Assembly: GCF_013520985.1 (NCBI RefSeq)
Contig: NZ_JACDTY010000033.1
Location: forward strand, 1 to 47,594
DNA: 47,594 bases
Direction: 5' to 3'
Source: Mesorhizobium neociceri
GTDB lineage: Bacteria > Pseudomonadota > Alphaproteobacteria > Rhizobiales > Rhizobiaceae
Shown here: positions 43,811-47,594 of the stretch, in pieces
Layout: each line of letters starts with the position of its first letter
Numbering within the stretch: position 1 is the first letter of the stretch
Translations under genes and position numbers: made by a program
Notes under the pieces: generated by a model
The model's database searches: none
The model's input: the letters and a program-made list of their open reading frames with translations, nothing else
Told to the model about the DNA's origin: nothing

Positions 43811-44656
43811 ATGAAACTATTGCGATTTGGAGCACCCGGGTCTGAGAGGCCGGGGTTGCTGGACAATGATGGAACTATCCGTGACCTCGGTGGTGTGATT
43901 TCGGATATTGGCGCAAAAACGCTCTCAAGCACCGGCCTGGAGATGCTGCGTTCAGTAGATGCGTCGTCATTGCCCACTATTGACAGCAATGTTCGTTTAG
44001 GACCTCCGGTGGCCGATGTTCGACATTTCATCGCTGTCGGCCTGAACTACACCGATCATGCAATCGAAACCAATACTCCGATCCCTGAGGAGCCAGTTGT
44101 CTTTTCAAAGGCGCCGTCGTGCATTGTTGGACCGAACGATGACGTCCTTATGCCACCAAAATCCCGCATGTTGGACTGGGAAGCTGAAGTCGCCGTTGTC
44201 ATTGGAGAGAGTGCTTTTGAGCTGGCAGAAGAGGATGCGTTGTCGGTTGTGGCGGGCTATCTTGTCTGTCATGACGTTTCGGAGCGCGAATTTCAGATCC
44301 ATCGTTCAGGACAGTGGATCAAAGGGAAATCCTCGCCGAGCTTTGGCCCCCTTGGGCCCTGGCTTGTGACCGCAGATGAGGTTCCCGACCCTCAAAGCCT
44401 GGATCTCTGGCTTACGGTTAATGGGGACATGAGGCAGTCAGGATCGACCGCCAAAATGATCTTTCCATTCAAATATCTGATCTCATACATCTCGCAGTTC
44501 ATGGCGCTTGAGCCGGGGGACGTCATTACCACCGGTACGCCTCATGGTGTCGGACTCGGAATGAAACCCCCGGTATTTCTACAGCCGGGCGATGTGGTGG
44601 AGTTGGGGGCCAGTAGGCTCGGTCGGCAAAGGCAAACCGTCGTCCTCCGTGGGTAG
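43811..44656 (+). CDS. Fumarylacetoacetate hydrolase-family protein
   Basis: A 281-residue FAH-family hydrolase/isomerase. The small N-terminal domain (MKLLRFGAPGSERPGLLDND) is followed by the catalytic fold: FIAVGLNYTDHAIE, PVVFSKAPSCIVGPND, the metal ligands DWEAEVAVVIG, CHDVSEREFQ, KSSPSFGPLGPWLVT and ITTGTPHGVGLGMKPP. This is the ureidoglycolate lyase/2-hydroxyhepta-diene-dioate isomerase/acylpyruvase-like branch. The start ATG 43811 has AAGGGA upstream. Members usually cleave or isomerise 2-oxo acids from aromatic or sugar-acid breakdown. The actual substrate is open. Confidence 0.9.
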   Translation: MKLLRFGAPGSERPGLLDNDGTIRDLGGVISDIGAKTLSSTGLEMLRSVDASSLPTIDSNVRLGPPVADVRHFIAVGLNYTDHAIETNTPIPEEPVVFSKAPSCIVGPNDDVLMPPKSRMLDWEAEVAVVIGESAFELAEEDALSVVAGYLVCHDVSEREFQIHRSGQWIKGKSSPSFGPLGPWLVTADEVPDPQSLDLWLTVNGDMRQSGSTAKMIFPFKYLISYISQFMALEPGDVITTGTPHGVGLGMKPPVFLQPGDVVELGASRLGRQRQTVVLRG

Positions 44657-44808
44657 CCTTCGGACCTGATACCCTCGACGGGAACCGGTGCCGCGACGCG
44701 CTTGGCGCCAAGGATTATGAGCGACTCAAGATCCGGCACAGCCCTTGCGGTACCGAAAAGGAGTCGAAGCACTTTCACTATGAGACTTGCCGCGAAGGAG
44801 ATGCTCCC

Positions 44809-45813
44809 TTGATAAAAGTTGCATTGATCGATACGGCCCATTGGCACGTCCCGCTCTACCTGGACGCCCTGCTCAAAGCCGACGTCGAATTTGTAGGCAT
44901 GTCCGACCCCACAGGAACGAACGGACCCGCCCTCGCTCAAAAATTAAAGACGAAGTGCTTTGCAAGTTGCAAGGAGCTTATCGCGCAGGTGAGGCCCGAT
45001 CTGGCATTTGTGTTTGGCCGGCACATCGACATGCCTAGTTCAGCTAATCTGTTGTTGGATCACGACATTCCCTTCGCGATCGAAAAGCCGTGTGGGATAA
45101 GATCTGTTGATGTTCGACAGCTGGCCGAGAAGGCGGCCCGGAAGCAGGCATTTGTAGCGGTTCCTTTTATCTTCCGCTTGAGTGACACGATGAGGGTCAT
45201 TCGCAGTGGAGGACCGATTAAAATCGACCACGCCAGCTTTCGGTTCATTGCTGGACCGCCAAGCCGTTATGTGCAGGCGGGCAATCTTTGGATGCTGCAG
45301 CGCGACATCGCCGGCGGCGGGCCACTAATCAACGTTGGTGTTCATATGGTCGACCTTTTCCGCTCCTTAAGTGAAAGCGGGATCGTCGCTGTATCGGCCT
45401 TTGCCACATCACACATCAACGAGTTGTCAATTGAAGATTTCATTGCCGTCACGCTTCAAAGCGACTCCGGGGCTGTCGGCACAATCGAATGTGGATACAC
45501 ATTCCCCAGCGTCCCCGGCATGCAACGTGATTTTTCGTTCTCTGTTCGGGCCAGCGACCGGCTCTTGCGGTCCGTTGATAAGGGCATCGAAGTCATCAAA
45601 GACGTTAGAGCCGGTATCGAGCATGAGTTTGTGGCTGCCGATTTCGAACTCGAGCCCTGTTACTCCAAATTCGTCGAACATGTGCTTGATGCTGTGAAGG
45701 CAGGCAGCCCCGCAATAGCAAATTTCCAGGACGCGGCTGGCGTGCTGGAGCTTGTCGAAGCCGCCTACACGTCAGCGGCTGAGGGGGGGCGAACAATCCG
45801 CCTCTCGACCTAA
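44809..45813 (+). CDS. Gfo/Idh/MocA-family oxidoreductase
   Basis: A 334-residue NAD(P)-dependent dehydrogenase. The start is TTG 44809, with AAGGAGA 7 nt upstream. The N-terminal Rossmann fold (IKVALIDTAHWHVPLYLDAL) departs from the usual GxGxxG, having DTAHWH, which is unusual. FAIEKPCG is the conserved EKP with the catalytic Lys, and GGGPLINVGVHMVDLFRSL is the second signature, with the His that often assists catalysis. It lies in the same direction as its neighbours, 152 nt after the FAH gene and 53 nt before the aminotransferase. Family members act on sugars, inositols or related polyols. Confidence 0.85.
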   Translation: MIKVALIDTAHWHVPLYLDALLKADVEFVGMSDPTGTNGPALAQKLKTKCFASCKELIAQVRPDLAFVFGRHIDMPSSANLLLDHDIPFAIEKPCGIRSVDVRQLAEKAARKQAFVAVPFIFRLSDTMRVIRSGGPIKIDHASFRFIAGPPSRYVQAGNLWMLQRDIAGGGPLINVGVHMVDLFRSLSESGIVAVSAFATSHINELSIEDFIAVTLQSDSGAVGTIECGYTFPSVPGMQRDFSFSVRASDRLLRSVDKGIEVIKDVRAGIEHEFVAADFELEPCYSKFVEHVLDAVKAGSPAIANFQDAAGVLELVEAAYTSAAEGGRTIRLST

Positions 45814-45866
45814 ACTCTTGGTATCCGGCCCCCGTTTCGAATGAGAACCAATCAAGGAGAGCTGAT

Positions 45867-47213
45867 ATGAGCAGCGTGTTCCACCGAATTCCTAAGCGGC
45901 ATCTTCCTGTCGCCGTCAAGGGTGACGGCATGTACATATTCGACCGAGATGGCAAGCGATACATCGACGGCTACGCCGGCGGCGCTTGCGTCTCATGCCT
46001 CGGCCATAGTCAACAAGAGGTAATTGACGCCATTAGGCATCAAGTCGGTGAAATGGCTTTCTTCCACGCCGGGATGTTTACCTCGGAACCGCTCGAGGAA
46101 CTTGCATCCATTTTGACGACTGATGCTCCGGAGGGCCTAACTCGTGTTTTTTTCACGAACAGTGGGTCAGAAGCGGTGGAAACAGCCATCATGATGGCTC
46201 GGCAATATTTTGTGGAGGTCGGCGATCCTAGGCGGAAAAAAGTAATTGGACGCCGGAGCAGTTACCACGGAGCCGGCTTAACGGGGCTAAGCGTTGGATA
46301 CCAGGTGGCACGCCGAACACCATTTGAAGACATATCCCCAAGCGTCTTTCACATTTCGCCTTGCTATGAGTACCGAGGCCGATTGGAAGGCGAGACGCCG
46401 GAACAATACGGTCTGCGCACAGCCAATGAATTGGAGCAGGCAATTCTTGGGCTCGGGCCCGAAAGCGTAATGGCTTTCGTCGCAGAAACTGTGACCGGCA
46501 CCACGAGCGGTGCGACTCCGCCTGTTCCAGGTTACTTCAAGCGTATTCGTGATATCTGTGACAAATATGGCGTCCTACTCATCTTGGATGAGGTTTTCTG
46601 TGGCTTGGGCCGAACAGGTACTCTCCATGCATGCGAGCAGGATGGCGTGGCTCCGGACTTTCTGACCTTTGCAAAAGGCATCGCAGCTGGCTACCAGCCG
46701 ATTGGCGCGACCATGGTGAACCAGAAGATTTACGACGCCATTGTAGGCGGCTCAGGAACTTTTAAGGGCGGATATACCTATTCCGGGCATGCCACGGCAT
46801 GTGCGGCTGCGGTAGCAGTGCAAAAGATCCTGCGCGCTCCTGGTTTTCTTGACCACGTAAAGGCAACAGGAAATGTGCTAGCCGCTCAGCTTAAAGACCG
46901 GTTTGCTCAACATCCGCATGTCGGCGACATACGAGGTCGAGGTATGCTCATGACGTTGGAACTCGTCGAAAATAGGGAAACGAAGGCTCCGTTCCCGGCG
47001 GCGCTAGGCTTAAGCTCGAAGATCTATCAAAGCGCACAAGCTAAGGGTCTGATCACACATGCGCAGAGTGGAACCGTTGACGGCCATGTTGGGGACCACG
47101 TCGTAATCTGCCCACCTCTGATCGCGGCCCAGGAGAATATCGAGACAATCACGAGTTTGCTAAGCGAGGCTATAGCGATCGCGTTGGAAGATGTACGCGC
47201 AAAGGCGGCGTAG
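45867..47213 (+). CDS. Class III aminotransferase
   Basis: A 448-residue PLP aminotransferase. DGMYIFDRDGKRYIDGYAGG (N-terminal), FFTNSGSEAVETAIMMARQY, GRRSSYHGAGL, ILDEVFCGLGRTG with the ring Asp, and TFAKGIAAGYQPIGA with the catalytic Lys are all present. HVVICPPL near the C terminus is the usual end. The start ATG 45867 has AAGGAGAG upstream. Relatives are 4-aminobutyrate, beta-alanine, or ornithine-type omega-aminotransferases. It closes the five-gene cluster. An IS1182-like end follows 7 nt after the stop. Confidence 0.92.
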   Translation: MSSVFHRIPKRHLPVAVKGDGMYIFDRDGKRYIDGYAGGACVSCLGHSQQEVIDAIRHQVGEMAFFHAGMFTSEPLEELASILTTDAPEGLTRVFFTNSGSEAVETAIMMARQYFVEVGDPRRKKVIGRRSSYHGAGLTGLSVGYQVARRTPFEDISPSVFHISPCYEYRGRLEGETPEQYGLRTANELEQAILGLGPESVMAFVAETVTGTTSGATPPVPGYFKRIRDICDKYGVLLILDEVFCGLGRTGTLHACEQDGVAPDFLTFAKGIAAGYQPIGATMVNQKIYDAIVGGSGTFKGGYTYSGHATACAAAVAVQKILRAPGFLDHVKATGNVLAAQLKDRFAQHPHVGDIRGRGMLMTLELVENRETKAPFPAALGLSSKIYQSAQAKGLITHAQSGTVDGHVGDHVVICPPLIAAQENIETITSLLSEAIAIALEDVRAKAA

Positions 47214-47409
47214 ACGCTAGCAGGCTGCTGAAGAAGTGGTCGTTTTCGGCCGCGCCGAGTTGATCGAACGACTTGATTGTGGTTCTGGCGTTTTCGCGGC
47301 CTGTGTTTTGGCGTGCAAAATCTGACCCCCCTATGGAGTGCGCCCCTGAGGGTGGACACATCGGGATATGTGGATTGACCAGCCTTCCGGGTTTTCGGAG
47401 AGAGAACCC
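47214..47409. mobile_element. IS-end sequences
   Basis: CAGGCTGCTGAAGAAGTGGT (from about 47220) resembles the outer end of IS1182/IS5-type elements (often CAGGCTGCTGAAAAA). Further on, GTGCGCCCCTGAGGGTGGA looks like another element's border. No gene lies here. Confidence 0.45.
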
Positions 47410-47466
47410 ATGGCAAAGCACCGCAGTCACAGCATCGAGTTCAAACGCCAGGTCGCGCAGGAGTTC
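47410..47466 (+). pseudogene. Transposase OrfA N-terminal fragment
   Basis: ATG 47410 starts MAKHRSHSIEFKRQVAQEF, the usual opening of a small IS3/IS66-type HTH transposase protein, then diverges after 19 residues. The last 125 bases of the window have no recognisable gene. Confidence 0.6.
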
Positions 47467-47594
47467 AGTAAGCGATGCGCCAAGGCACCTTGCAATAGGC
47501 CGATGAACATGGAGCTTTCGCACCATGACATTGGAACATGCAAGGGGCGATTTGGTCGCCGAGTTAAGCGGCATCGCGCCGGCCGAAGATCGTG

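Noticed and set aside
1..47594. tRNA, rRNA and CRISPR arrays
   Set aside because: I saw no regularly spaced repeats, no tRNA-like cloverleaf with CCA-end context and no rRNA sequence. A tRNA search program would settle the tRNA question.

Overview
The window looks like the accessory DNA of a Mesorhizobium-type rhizobium: a symbiosis island (integrative conjugative element, ICE) or a symbiotic replicon. The evidence is a high GC content, rhizobial transporter and regulator families, an adenosine kinase remnant of mesorhizobial type, a cytochrome P450 remnant, very dense insertion-sequence (IS) debris, and a quorum-sensing module of the kind that controls ICE excision in Mesorhizobium. Family assignments come from reading motifs by eye. 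No database search was possible.

Layout. 1-2540 holds a decayed group II intron reverse transcriptase, an IS3 fragment and an IS30 transposase. 2531-6946 is a polyamine-type ABC importer: Tat-exported binding protein, ATPase and one fused double permease. 6947-8045 is IS debris. 8212-9342 encodes a P1-family (DmpA-like) aminopeptidase. 9343-12497 is a graveyard of IS630, IS481, IS110 and a tyrosine recombinase. 12500-15086 ('copy A') has a 3' fragment of a CitE-like lyase gene, an intact LysR regulator and a 5' fragment of an aldehyde dehydrogenase gene, the last joined to the end of a sarcosine oxidase alpha gene plus a broken gamma-subunit gene. 15234-16460 is an ATP-grasp ligase. 16700-18826 is an IS3 element lying between the two ends of an IS110 gene. 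18862-19311 is panD. 19921-22250 is debris that includes fragments of a second binding protein and a second LuxI.

22267-33676 ('copy B') is the core: an ATP-grasp ligase, 3-methylaspartate ammonia-lyase, a class III CoA-transferase, a CitE-like lyase, a LysR regulator, an aldehyde dehydrogenase, a class I fumarase/mesaconase, an Lrp/AsnC regulator and a class III aminotransferase. Together these predict 3-methylaspartate -> mesaconate -> citramalate -> citramalyl-CoA -> pyruvate + acetyl-CoA. Seven ATC-N9-GAT dyads lie before the importer, the P1 peptidase, the ammonia-lyase, both dehydrogenase copies and both LysR genes. In the five structural-gene promoters the dyad sits 21-23 nt before a -35-like hexamer. 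This suggests one LysR regulon scattered by IS activity.

34361-37241 is the quorum-sensing module: LuxR, a lux/tra box, LuxI, an FseA-like activator split by a +1 frame change (with a further apparent lesion), then QseM-like and QseC-like genes divergent around a palindromic operator. 37455-42115 has further HTH genes, an ArsR-like gene, and remnants of glyA, adenosine kinase, IS110, a P450, IS21 and Tn3. 42328-47213 is a five-gene cluster: hydratase, unknown alpha/beta-barrel-like protein, FAH-family hydrolase, Gfo/Idh/MocA oxidoreductase and class III aminotransferase. The window ends in IS fragments.
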